Origin: Clonostachys chloroleuca
Taxonomy: Eukaryota > Ascomycota > Sordariomycetes > Hypocreales > Bionectriaceae
NCBI GenBank assembly: GCA_037952775.1
Contig: JBANAY010000003.1
Location: forward strand, 25,172,001 to 25,236,000
DNA: 64,000 nucleotides
Direction: 5' to 3'
Shown: in pieces, positions 33,357 through 42,979 of the stretch
Layout: each line of letters opens with the position of its first letter
Numbering within the stretch: the stretch's first letter is position 1
The notes under the pieces: model-generated
The model's input: the letters and a program-made list of their open reading frames with translations, nothing else
Databases searched by the model: none
Told to the model about the DNA's origin: nothing
Translations under genes and position numbers: made by a program

Positions 33357-33853
33357 ATGCATATCCGCAAGGTGGCCGCTGCCCTATTTCTGGCAGTAAC
33401 TCCTTGGCTCGCAGCAGCAGCCCCGGCCCCGGTCCCGGACCCATCCCCGCCCTTCCACCGCAAATGGATCCCCTATTTTGACCCCATGTTCAGATACAAT
33501 GCTTCAAAGATGTATCCGGGCGAGATTGAGTGCCTGCATTCGACTCAGGCGGGTACAGGAACCCGATGGCGCATCAAGTGGAAGGGGTTCTGTGAGGATT
33601 ATGAAGGGGAGTGCCTCCGCGCTCGCATCCTCAATTATGCCGGCATTCTCGACAACTGGGTAGCCTGGAAGACCGATGAGGACGACTGGTGGAGGGCCGA
33701 CTTCACCCTCTTGGGCTTCTAGTAAGACTCGTCCCCTTTCATCTGAACATTGACCTACTGTTTGCTAACGCAGCTCGTTTCAGTAAACATACCCGACCGC
33801 AGGTCGAAGAAGCTCTCACTGAGCTTAATGGAAGGGAGATGAATTGTCCTTAG
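33357..33853 (+). CDS. Small secreted protein with four cysteines
   Basis: Signal peptide (MHIRKVAAALFLAVTPWLAAAAPAP, cleavage likely after the Ala run) followed by about 120 mature residues rich in Trp, Tyr and acidic residues. Unspliced, the frame stops at 33722. However, GTAAGA begins at that stop and an intron of 62 nt (33722-33783, GCTAAC branch, TTTCAG acceptor) reads on to YKHTRPQVEEALTELNGREM and ends at 33853, giving 144 residues. Splicing adds a fourth Cys (MNCP) to those in IECLH, GFCED and GECLR, an even number suited to two disulfides. This favours the spliced form. No known fold recognised. Inference: an apoplastic or cell-wall protein, possibly a host-interaction protein. Confidence 0.75.
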
Positions 33854-34740
33854 TCGGTCGGGGCAAGCTCAACCTCCCTATCTGAAACAAGATTGGAGGT
33901 CAGATCTTGCGGCTGGGGATGAATATCTTTCATGCCCTCAATCCTGTTGCCTTTTGGAAATGCCAGTCTTTGGAGAGTAGAGCCTTTCGAACTCTACGCC
34001 TTAGTTAGTAGTTGTGAATTTTAGCCTGTTAATCGCGTGAACTATGAGAAAAAATTAAGAGTGAACCAAGAAGATAAAGACCATGTTCCTATGACTTTAA
34101 TCTTATCTAAATATCTGGGCTTCTTCCCCAACACAATAGGTGCACCATCTTCAGCTGACGTAGAATGGATTCTCGTCAGCATGTAGCTAGCGTGTAAAAA
34201 ATTAGTAAAAGAGCTTCACGAGCAAGTGTTGCGGGCGCCTCTTCATGCAGGAAGGCTACAAGAAGCATCTCTCATGTATAGCGATGTTCGTAAACGTCGA
34301 GTTCTCAGTGAGATTTCCAAATTCGTATTGCTATCAGGATTTGTAAAGAAAAGCCAGAGCCAGGATAGAAGTAGTAGTTAAAATTAAATCATATCGATTG
34401 TAATAGGAAATCGGTGGTTGTTTTAACGAGGGTTGGTTCGCTCTCGGGTGTGATATCTACCCTTTTCATCTCCATTTTAGTTTGACCTGGTCGGAAAATA
34501 ATTCCGATCGCCAACCAGTCATTTGTTTCTTTGCCATTTCAGGAAAGATCGCCTGTTTCTTCAACGGCGGTCCTTACTGATTTCGGGCTGGTCAGATCAA
34601 TCCACCTCCGGGAACCGCCTTCGCCTGAAAATATGTGGGAAGCCAGCGGATCAGCCATTGCTGGACCGACTTCAGGCACTCTATAGGGATATCTCCTGAC
34701 GAATAGCAAAATATAGCCTCTTAGTTGGGTATCTCCCAAG
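33854..34740. other. AT-rich convergent intergenic region
   Basis: No gene. AT-rich, consistent with 3' ends of two convergent genes or old repeat decay. Confidence 0.4.
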
Positions 34741-35334
34741 TCAGATAGCTCTGTAAAATGGTTTTTGTTTATGCAAATATATTCCTGCGCATTCCAATAC
34801 CGCCTCTTCAGTATCAGCCCAGGAAGGAATTACGTAGCCGGTTGGGCAACCTTTAACACGGGAGCTCCAAAGATGCAGCGCAAATGTATGCTTCAGCTGG
34901 GCCAGCTCCCTCTCAACAATCCTGGCCATCCAGGCGTGTTTGCGCATCGGCCACCAGTGCAATTTGGCGGTCTCTCTCGCCATAATCATGTCGTAGTGGT
35001 TTAACCGATCATCGATCTCTTCGGTGGTCCGCCCGAGGAGGATCGCAATCTGCTGGTTATCGAGATCCCAGGGACATTCCTTGATCGCGGCAAGAAGATG
35101 GTCATCGTATAGAAACCATGGAGTGTTCGCACGGCTGAGGAGCGGGTGCCATTCACTTACTCTCTGCAGGGCAATATATGTGGTGGCCTCGTCTCTATTA
35201 ACCGAGTACTTGAGCTGGATATTCTCGGAGATTTTGTCCTGGAGCTTGAGCTTGAGCCAGTGTGTGAGTCGGATGTGGTCAGATGTCATCTCGAGGCCCG
35301 AAGGCCTGCCAGAGCGGCGGCGAAGGTATGTCAT
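34741..35334 (-). CDS. Hypothetical with a degenerate Myb/SANT-like region
   Basis: Single open frame of 197 residues, ATG at 35334. The middle (PWFLYDDHLLAAIKECPWDL followed by QQIAILLGRTTEEIDDRL) matches the spacing of a Myb/SANT repeat: an aromatic anchor, acidic pair, central Trp, and the [IL]A-x-x-[IL]-GRT-x-x-E recognition-helix pattern. The last Trp is missing. The C-terminus is rich in Trp, His and Arg (HWWPMRKHAWMARIVEREL). Could be a small DNA-binding protein or a fragment of a larger one. No intron required. Function unproven. Confidence 0.5.
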   Translation of the reverse strand: MTYLRRRSGRPSGLEMTSDHIRLTHWLKLKLQDKISENIQLKYSVNRDEATTYIALQRVSEWHPLLSRANTPWFLYDDHLLAAIKECPWDLDNQQIAILLGRTTEEIDDRLNHYDMIMARETAKLHWWPMRKHAWMARIVERELAQLKHTFALHLWSSRVKGCPTGYVIPSWADTEEAVLECAGIYLHKQKPFYRAI

Positions 35335-35826
35335 GGCCTCTTTATGGGAATTATGGTTCCTGTAGCTTTTTTTGTCAACTATCTATGTTGCCAACCGGAT
35401 GAAATCACCTTCTTAACGAGTTCAAAATTTCCTGTAGGAGGGAATATCAAGATTTATAGGTGGGCTGGAATGTCTTGAGACGGTTGGTTGACTCCTCGCA
35501 CGCTTAAAATAGACGCAGCGAGTGACTGAGTAACATAGACCACTGAGAATTTGAACAACGTAAAGCAAGTAACAGCAATCCCTCGGCCGAAGCAGCTCTT
35601 TGCCAGACACCTTTATGTCAAGCCTAGGCTGGTTGTCAGTGACTCTGTGACAGTCTAGCTGTCGCCAGACAATCACTCCCGCCAGAAAACGTGAATGACG
35701 CGAGACAATGAAAGCATCACATTGACAAACATACAAAAGGCTTTGTTTATGAGAAAGACGGACAAAGCCCTTCCTTCTACCCCGTGCGCCTCTTCGAAAC
35801 GCGAACAAATAAAGCATCCCTCCCAT
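35335..35826. other. Intergenic, promoter of the Myb-like gene
   Basis: Between two leftward genes; no further features seen. Confidence 0.4.
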
Positions 35827-36351
35827 TCACTTTCTCTTCGCAGCCCACCTCAGCACGTGAAGCGCCCTGACCTCGTCCGCCAGCTCGAGCACAGGCCCCT
35901 CAACCGCGACACCAGGCGCGACCTCGCAGATGCTCAGGGGAGCGACCTTTTCCCCCGCCACGCCGTTCTCCTCCTTCCACTGACCGTACTGCTCCGTCGA
36001 GGTCGCGTACACGATGCGGCCCAGCCCGCAGTAGGCGTGGGCGGCGGCGCACATGGCGCAGTGCTCGCCGGACGTGTACACGACGGCCCTGGCGCGCTGC
36101 TCGGCGGTGAGGTTGAGCTGGGCCCAGTGGGCGAGGGTGAACTCGGGGTGCAGCGTGGGATCGGGCTTGCCTGCCTCTGGCGAGTTCACATCCTCAGCGC
36201 CCGTGACGGTGCGGTTGCGGTCGGCTTGGAGGACTGAGTCGGTGGTGGGATCGACGAGGACGGAGCCGAAGGGGTCATCGCCAGCCTCGAGGGCTTCCCG
36301 GGCGAGGGCGATCGCTTGGCGGAGGTATTCTATTTCCTTGGGGCTGGTCAT
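35827..36351 (-). CDS. Cytidine/deoxycytidylate-type zinc nucleoside deaminase
   Basis: Single exon, 174 residues. The fold signature is present with variations: the zinc histidine and catalytic Glu in H68-P69-E70 (usual HAE becomes HPE), and C98-x-x-C101 in TSGEHCAMCAAAH (the usual Pro before the first Cys is His). The start (IEYLRQAIALAREAL...DPFGSVLVD) and the C-terminal helices match guanine-deaminase/TadA-like proteins. All catalytic groups remain, so activity is likely. The substrate (guanine, cytosine, another purine, or a tRNA base) cannot be chosen from sequence. Codon use is strongly C/G-biased. Confidence 0.85.
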   Translation of the reverse strand: MTSPKEIEYLRQAIALAREALEAGDDPFGSVLVDPTTDSVLQADRNRTVTGAEDVNSPEAGKPDPTLHPEFTLAHWAQLNLTAEQRARAVVYTSGEHCAMCAAAHAYCGLGRIVYATSTEQYGQWKEENGVAGEKVAPLSICEVAPGVAVEGPVLELADEVRALHVLRWAAKRK

Positions 36352-36736
36352 GCTTCTAGGGTGAGAGGAGGTGAGGAAAGATGTTCATTTTCGAATTGAA
36401 TGTGTCTGTTCAAACTGAAGCTCTAAAATAAGCGTATCTCGTTGCCTTCAGCGGGGTAGTGCGCTGTAGAAGTGGCGGGGCTCCCTAATAGAGTCTACTG
36501 GCGGGGTTCACAGCTCACTGTAACCGTCTAAGCTCGGCGATCGGCCTTCTATTGTCCCGTTCAATCAGGACTGCTTCCCCATGACACTTGATGATGGAGA
36601 GATGAGAAAGTTTGCGGTAATACTGCCATTGGCTGCTGACGGTGCTTCATCAAAACAGACAACCTACTCACCCTCAATGTCTGATCCCATTTGATCATCA
36701 CCGGATTCAGGAGTCACCACGATTGGAAACGCGATC
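36352..36736. other. Divergent promoter region
   Basis: 385 bases between divergent starts of the deaminase and the DUF4396 gene; likely shared promoter. No motif called. Confidence 0.45.
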
Positions 36737-37474
36737 ATGGCGCACCTCTTTCGCACCTCACGGTCAACCCTCTCGCGGCACGTTCTTTCGGCCTCACACC
36801 CGCGTTCGCCAATATCCCCCAGCCTCTCGAGGAACCCAGCAGCAACGATCCTGTCTTGCCAAACACGGCCAAAATGTAGCAAAAGCACAGCACCATCTTC
36901 CTCCTGCAAGAGCACAACAGCTACCTCTACCTGCAAATCGGCCAAATCCTCTACTCCTTCGACGCTAAGCCTCGACTTCTGGAGCTCCAGGGCGACATGG
37001 AAACGAGCTGGCGTCAACACCCTTCGATGCCTCGTTGGCTGTACTGCGGGTGACTTTTCTGCCATGTGGTATCTCCAGGCATTCCACCCAGAACTAGGCA
37101 TGCAGGCCATCATGGCCATCTCGAGTAAGCCAGCCTCGGCATTTCCGACTCTCTGAATGATGCTAATATTGGCCTGAATAGTGGCCAGCGGTATTTCGAC
37201 ATCATTGCTCCTCGAGACGGTTCTCCTTCGCTATGGAAAGGACCGTCTGCCGTGGATCATCGCCACCAAGACGGCAGCAGGCATGAGCATGATCTCCATG
37301 CTGACCATGGAGCTTGCTGAGAACGTTGTCGACTATAGCATGACCGGAGGTGTCGTGCAATTCGACAATCCGGCGTTCTGGACGGCAGCCCTGCTCTCTA
37401 TTGCCGCAGGGTTTCTCACACCTCTTCCATATAATTACCACAGGCTACGCAAGTATGGAAAGGCATGCCATTGA
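36737..37474 (+). CDS. DUF4396 membrane protein
   Basis: Exons 36737-37124 and 37182-37474 (57-nt intron with a TGCTAAT branch) give 226 residues. The N-terminal 95 residues are Ser/Thr/Arg-rich and lack acidic residues, which suggests a mitochondrial targeting region. The DUF4396 core follows: RCLVGCTAGDFSAMWYLQ, helices around GISTSLLLETVLLRYG, AGMSMISMLTMELAENVVDY, then LSIAAGFLTPLPYNYHRLRK with the typical YGKACH end. About four hydrophobic segments. Molecular function unknown for the family; bacterial members are annotated as copper-related only loosely. Confidence 0.8.
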
Positions 37475-37601
37475 AACGAGGCGCCTCCCTTTTGTTTGCC
37501 AACAGGTCTTCAAGCCCATATATCATTGTAGATTATCTATATATTTCCTCTTGATATGCAGGTCTCGCATCTATAGATCGCTAAGTATATAGAAACAAAA
37601 A

Positions 37602-39574
37602 TCACGACTCATCACGCTCAACATGAAGGAACACCTCCCGGCTGCTCTCCTCCAGCTTCGAAGTCCGCTGTGTAGCCACAACAGATTGCCTCACAGCCAC
37701 TTCCACCGGCGTGCCGCCACATACGACCACTGCCATCCTGCCAATCGATGTTTCAATAGCCCTTCGCAAAAAGCCCTCAATGTTTGGCCGGCCCTCTGTC
37801 TCCAGTATCGGCCCAATATCGATATTAACCATCTCATCCTCCTCGTCACCGTGCAGATCTGCCTCTAGATCCATATCTTCCTTCAGCTCTGCGTCCTCTA
37901 ACCTTAGACTGTCAGTGGAGAGCCGGGCCAGATCCGCCAGCGCCTCTCCCTCCTCTTCCTCATCATCTCTAGCCATGAGCCTCTCTTGACTATTCCTACC
38001 CCTCGGGAGGCGTCCCAACGCGGAGCGACCGCTACCGCCGCCAGCCTTGCCACCTGTCGTCGCAACCTCGACCCGCACATCGATCCCGAGCTCCTTGGCG
38101 GCGGACAGCGCCTTGGCCACCTGCTTGATGTACGCATTAGCCTGGGCTCTGCGCCTGACCACGTAGAGAGCAGTGATCTTCCGCACACATCCGGGATTCT
38201 GCGCTGTCAATATGTCCTCCAGGATGGGCGTCGTGAATGACCCGCCCGTAGACGACGACACGAGAACGAGGTTGTCGAACTGTCGCCAGTTGGGCAGGTT
38301 GCCGTACGGCCCGGCCAGTAGCAACCTCAGCTCGCTCTCTCGCATCGATCCTCCCAGCCCGCTGGCCCACTCGTTCAGAGTCTTCGTGAACCCCGTCTTC
38401 GTCTTCGCCAGCAGGTGGATATCCTGCGTTGACTTGGTTGGGTCGGCGACGTTGGCGATCGTGAACGGGTGGGGAGATTGCCGCTTCATGCTCGGCGTCC
38501 AGATCAGCACATGCTGCCCGGGCGACCACTTGAACCCGACCCCCGGATCCTGATCGAGGTCAGGTCCTCGTCCACGGCTTCCACCTTGGCGGAGTAGGCG
38601 TACCGCGGCACCCTCGACAAGCCCGCATCCGTCGCGGGCAGGCGGCCGAACTTGACGTTCCTCCAGACGGGGTTGGCGGCCCGCGTGACCACATCGTACA
38701 AGAAGACGACGACGGCGCACCAGATGCTGAACAGGTGGTGGCCCGGCACGTGTAGAAGTAAAAAGACGAGCAGCGCGACGGCCGACAGAATATGCTGGGC
38801 GACGAAGAACTCGTAGCGCCAGCGGCGGATTGGGATGAGCGAGCTGACGAGCGTCCAGACGAGGACGAGCCAGGCGGCCATCCCCCACTTCACCATGGCG
38901 ACGGTGCGCAGCTCCTCCCAGAGGAAGCCGGCGGGGAGCCACTCGGCTAGGAAGAAGGACCCGTGGACGGTGGCGGTGGCGAGGAAGATGCGCGAGGCCC
39001 AGCGGTGCAGCCAGTTGAGGTGGTTGTAGGAGGTGCCGACAACAAGACCGATGGGGTTCGTGCGCGCGGCGAGGAGGAAGGGGAGGGCGGTCTGGGTGGT
39101 GGTGATCCAGGCGGCGCGGAAGCCGAGGCGCTCGAGGTAGCGGTCGTCGTGCTTGATGGACTTCCAGGTGAGGAGGGTGGTGACGAGGCCGGCGTAGGCG
39201 AGGACGGCGAGGATCTTGCCGACGGGGAGGGAGGCGGGGATCCAGGATGGGAGCTGTCGTCTCCAGTACGAGGCCGAGAGGCGGTCGAGGACCCTCTCGA
39301 GGAGGGAGTCCTGGACGGCCGAGCTGGATGCGGCGTCACGGCGCTGGAGCCTGATGCGGGCGACACAGTACTTGACGAGGCGGAGGATGAGGCCGATGAC
39401 CACGAGGAGGATCACGGTGTACCAAACCACCTCTGCCAGGGCGTGGTTCCGACTCGAGTCCCGGTGCTGTTCCTTCTGGGCCTCGGTCTCCTCGTCTTCT
39501 GATCCGTGATGATGGTCTCCGTGCCGTTTCATCACCCCGGCGGAGAGAATCTCCATCAGGCCCCGGAGCTCCAT
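37602..39574 (-). CDS. Ferric reductase-like transmembrane protein (single-base frameshift)
   Basis: No intron. Frame 1 (39574 to about 38545) encodes an acidic/His N-terminus and seven membrane segments with haem histidines in YNHLNWLHRW, TVHGSFFLAEW and AQHILSAVALLVFLLLH, ending VEAVDEDLTSIRIRG. Frame 2 (from about 38539) continues as GVGFKWSPGQHVLIWT, the FAD motif HPFTIAN, LLLAGPYGN, and an NADPH region (LVLVSSSTGGSFTTPILEDI) to a C-terminal VVCGGTPVEVAVR. The switch falls at a run of five C (38540-38544, plus strand). One additional base gives a continuous 657-residue protein of normal size. Role: plasma-membrane reduction of Fe(III) or Cu(II) before uptake. An Asp/Glu-rich insertion lies before the last NADPH motif. 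Confidence 0.85.
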
Positions 39575-40331
39575 CTTGGTCTGGTCGTTTAACGATGGGA
39601 GATTAGATTAGATTGCTCGATGCGCCCCGGCACTCGCTCGCATCATCGGAGAGTGAAGAGTCAATGGCCAGCTTCTTGCCAGTGTGATGATTAAATCTCT
39701 TCCTGGCGGTTTTGCGACTGCGCCCCGGATCCTTCGGAGGATTGACCCACCAGCGACAGATCTGCGCACATCAACCAGGAGCCGCACGCGACGCCCCGGA
39801 TAACGACGGAAATGGTTGTTACTAATTGTGAAGAGGTTAATTGGGCGAAGAGGCTCTGGATGGTGTTCTCCTTACGGAGGAAGATGGTCATTTCGCTGCC
39901 GTAAGACATGATGACGAAAGAACTTTCTCAAACTGGCGCACGCTTTAATTAGTCAGATCTCGGCAAGTCATAAACGCACGTATTATATCTACGTATCTGC
40001 ATGTAGAGGCAGTCAAATAGGTCAGAGCCATCTCTCAAGATTGAAGAGAAATTCAAATCAAATTTGAGGTCAAGCCGTGCATTCACAGGCTACTACTAGG
40101 ATTCAGTTCTCAGCCCCTCCCTGCTGAAATCAGACCATTCATAATCTATCACTCCTCAACTTGCAAGGAATGTGTGTCGTGTCTTAGGTGCAGACCAATG
40201 TCTGAGCACAACATCATCAGATTATCAACAGGCGAGGGACCCTCCAAAAATCAGTCGGCTTCTCGCGGATATCTTCCCGCACATCACAGCCCTGGTGTTC
40301 ACTTCTCCTGCTCCAAGTCGATGGTGGTGTT
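39575..40331. other. Intergenic, ferric reductase promoter side
   Basis: 757 bases between the reductase start and the 3' end of the next leftward gene. I looked for GATA-type iron-regulator sites and saw none I would defend. No gene. Confidence 0.4.
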
Positions 40332-41360
40332 TTATTTAGCCCGTGTTGTGCTCCCTCTGGGTCTCTTGTTGCTCCCCCCATCCCGTGACTCTGCTCGGGT
40401 TTTGTTCTTCCTTTTCGTGGAGGTTGTTGTAGTAGTGGTATTCGTAGTAGTACCACCGCCGGCGACTGTGGTGATGATCGTCGTACTTGTTGTAGCCGTA
40501 GGGTTATTGACGTTGGTCGTGGTAGTTGTTGAATTGGTGGGGTTATTGATGGTTGTCGTAGTTGTTGTGGTAGTCTCAGTAGCTCCATCACCGCCACCGT
40601 CTCCCACCGTGGCATCCACGACATCTTCCGTGTTTGAATTTTCGTTGTTGACTTGGAGGTCATGTCCTTGCGCCACATTTGAATCTGTGATACTGCCTGA
40701 ATCGGAATCTGTGGTATCGTCTGACTCTGAATCTGTGTAACTGTCTGATTCAGCATCCTTAGACTGTGCCTTCCCGTTAGCATCTCCGAGTTTTCCCTCC
40801 TTCAACTTGCGCATGAGAGCTGTCCAGCCCTGATCAACAAGCGTGCGAAACTCCTTGGCTCTGCAAACCACTATCGTTGGTGGCTGCTGCTTGCAACACC
40901 ACATTCGGTGGTCCCTTGTGATGAAAAACTCTGCTGCGGCCATAGACATGTGCCATTCAAATTCTGTGCTGGCCTTCAATGGATCTGCCACCCAGGGCAA
41001 GCGGAGCACCAGGTCTTCCGGGAAGCTCCCTCCTCTAGCTTCTTTGATAGAGTCTTGGAAGCGATCCCAGCTAAGCTTCCACGGAAGTATGGTTTTCACA
41101 GCTCTATATTGCTTATCGACCCAGCAAAAAGTCGACTTCCTCTCTGCGTTCTCAACAGTAGTGACAAACTCCCAGCCACTCAATACCCCGTTTGACAAAG
41201 GGCTTGTACGGACGTGGAAATTTAGGCATGCAATATTTTCTCCCCATCGAGCCTTGCTACTGTCTATGGTTTTGAACTTGGGCCAATCCTGGCAGTCTTT
41301 TTTCGATACCGAGTATACGGGAGCCCGGCGTAGCACCTTAGAGGCAAGGGGAGCCGACAT
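40332..41360 (-). CDS. Hypothetical with Asp/Ser and Thr-rich low-complexity tail
   Basis: Single exon, 342 residues from ATG 41360 (MSAPLASKVLRRAPVYS). Residues of about 1-190 look globular, with many Trp (ENIACLNFHVRTSPLSNGV; ILPWKLSWDRFQDSIKEAR; EFEWHMSMAAAEFFITRDH; MWCCKQQPPTIVVCRAKEF). Then come an acidic Ser/Asp repeat (DSESDDTTDSDSGSITDS), a Thr/Asn/Val-rich stretch and a basic end (TKRKNKTRAES, NKRPRG) that looks like a nuclear localisation signal. No family recognised. Codon use in the tail is repeat-driven. Confidence 0.6.
   Translation of the reverse strand: MSAPLASKVLRRAPVYSVSKKDCQDWPKFKTIDSSKARWGENIACLNFHVRTSPLSNGVLSGWEFVTTVENAERKSTFCWVDKQYRAVKTILPWKLSWDRFQDSIKEARGGSFPEDLVLRLPWVADPLKASTEFEWHMSMAAAEFFITRDHRMWCCKQQPPTIVVCRAKEFRTLVDQGWTALMRKLKEGKLGDANGKAQSKDAESDSYTDSESDDTTDSDSGSITDSNVAQGHDLQVNNENSNTEDVVDATVGDGGGDGATETTTTTTTTINNPTNSTTTTTNVNNPTATTSTTIITTVAGGGTTTNTTTTTTSTKRKNKTRAESRDGGSNKRPRGSTTRAK
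40410..40580 (-). repeat. Coding low-complexity repeat, Thr/Asn-rich
   Basis: Imperfect ACT/ACA/ACC and AAC/AAT trinucleotide runs encode polythreonine with Asn-Pro interruptions in the hypothetical gene. Confidence 0.7.
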
Positions 41361-41656
41361 CGTCTGAATGGGGGAGTGGGCGATGGGCAACGCTGAGGCA
41401 GGAAAAGGCTGTCAGTTAGTTGAGCGAAAATGTTTTCACGTTGCAGATAGAAAGATGAGGAGCAAGAGGTCGATGAACACGGAAGGTGAAAGGAAAATCA
41501 CCAGGCGAGAAAGTTCTGAGAAGCGGCAGGTGCGACCAGCTCTGCATTTATCGTTTATCGTTGGAATTACCACGTCGCACTCTAAATAAGGTTGCTTGAT
41601 AGGTACCTACCTTTAAAAATAAGAATAAGAAAGGAAGAGGAAGAAAATGCCCAGCA

Positions 41657-42979
41657 CTACTTCATCAGCTCATATGACACCCTCGTCTCATTCTTTACAT
41701 GAATCCCCTTGAAGTCACGATGTAACCGCTGCCCATCCTCAGCCCTCACAGAGCTGAACGTCTGCGGGCCAGTGTACCCTCTCGGACGACCAAACTCGTC
41801 CGAGCTTATCGAGCCAGTCTCGACCTCGGGGAAGTTCTTAACGGAGAAGCCGTCGTCCATCTCGTGCATGGTGTTGAATCTGTTCAGCTTGAAGCCGGCA
41901 ACGCTGCTTGTGTCGGACCTGGTGATTGGGCTGCTTCGAGGGTCGGAGCCCAGGACAGAGTCGGGGAGCATTCGGCGGAAGATGGGTCGCATGAGAGGGA
42001 GGCATGCTAGAGCAGAGAGGCATGGTCAGTATCCCGTTTCCATTGGAATGCGAGGTGGGGGGTTGTTACATACAGCATATGATGGCAAGGTTAACCTCCA
42101 TTGTGGCCCAGATGATAATGGGAGAGATTTCCAGAGGCATCTCAGGGGAGTTGGGGTCAAACTTGGACGACTCAATCAAGACGCCAATTGAAGCGACGCA
42201 GACCCTGCAAGCAATGATCGGTAAGTCAAAGATTATGAGCAAGGGCACATTGGAATATCACTCACAAGATTCCGAACATGAAGACACGAACCATCGCAAT
42301 TTTCTGCCCCAACCGCAGACGGAGATTCTTCACCTGAACGACAGGCAGCGCAAGGATCAAGACATCGATGATTAGGTGAACCAGCACCGTGCCAAGGAAG
42401 AATTTTGAGTCGTCGATGTTGCACATTTTATTATCCACCGTCAAGTCCCAGAAAGCCTGCACGGGGACGCAATGAAAGATGGCCATTGGTGTGCGAATGA
42501 CGAGCCAGGCGATCGAAGCTCCTGTCAGGATCTGGATGGGGATGCGGATCCCCGAGGCGCTGAACAGCCGCCAGTAGAGGCTGAGGACGGAGAGCTTTGA
42601 AAATGTCAGGGCAAAGGCGTAGATGATCTCGCTGATCCAGAGAAGCATCCGTGACTGGTAGTAGGCGTCCTCCCTGCTGATGTTGATGACCTCGAGAGGC
42701 CGGCCCAGGCCTGCACCCAGGGTCCATTCGATAACAACACCTGAAAATCCAAATGCGCACAGCTATCACGGTCCAGGTCAGTCGGTCGGTCGATGGCATG
42801 TAGCAATTGAGAAGAGAAGGGGTGATTACATATGCAAGGAGGGCGAACCAGTCGTCCCACCAGGTCTCAACCTTGGTCACATATCGAGCTACCAGTCGCA
42901 GTACAATGAGGATTGTGGCCAGCAGGAATGTCGTGATAGTCACCACATAGATGACAAGGGTATTATCCGGCATCGCCAT
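41657..42979 (-). CDS. Fungal rhodopsin-domain seven-helix membrane protein (Pth11-like receptor family)
   Basis: Exons 42979-42830, 42762-42266, 42204-42074 and 42006-41657 (introns 67, 61, 61 and 67 nt) give 375 residues, all phases consistent. Seven hydrophobic segments start with TLVIYVVTITTFLLATILIV. Family marks include the RLVARYVTK...WWDDWFALLAY pattern after helix 1, AFALTFSKLSVLSLYWRLF in helix 3, and VLVHLIIDVLILALPV with basic NLRLRLGQKIA after helix 5. The next exon encodes helix 6-7 (IIIWATMEVNLAIICSCLP), and a soluble tail of about 110 residues follows (SSPITRSDTSS...). No N-terminal CFEM domain is present. Related proteins are proposed surface sensors of host or hydrophobic cues; ligand unknown. 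Confidence 0.85.

Noticed and set aside
33357..33722. Secreted protein ending at 33722
   Set aside because: The canonical intron beginning within the stop gives an even Cys number and a sensible tail, so I prefer the spliced form.
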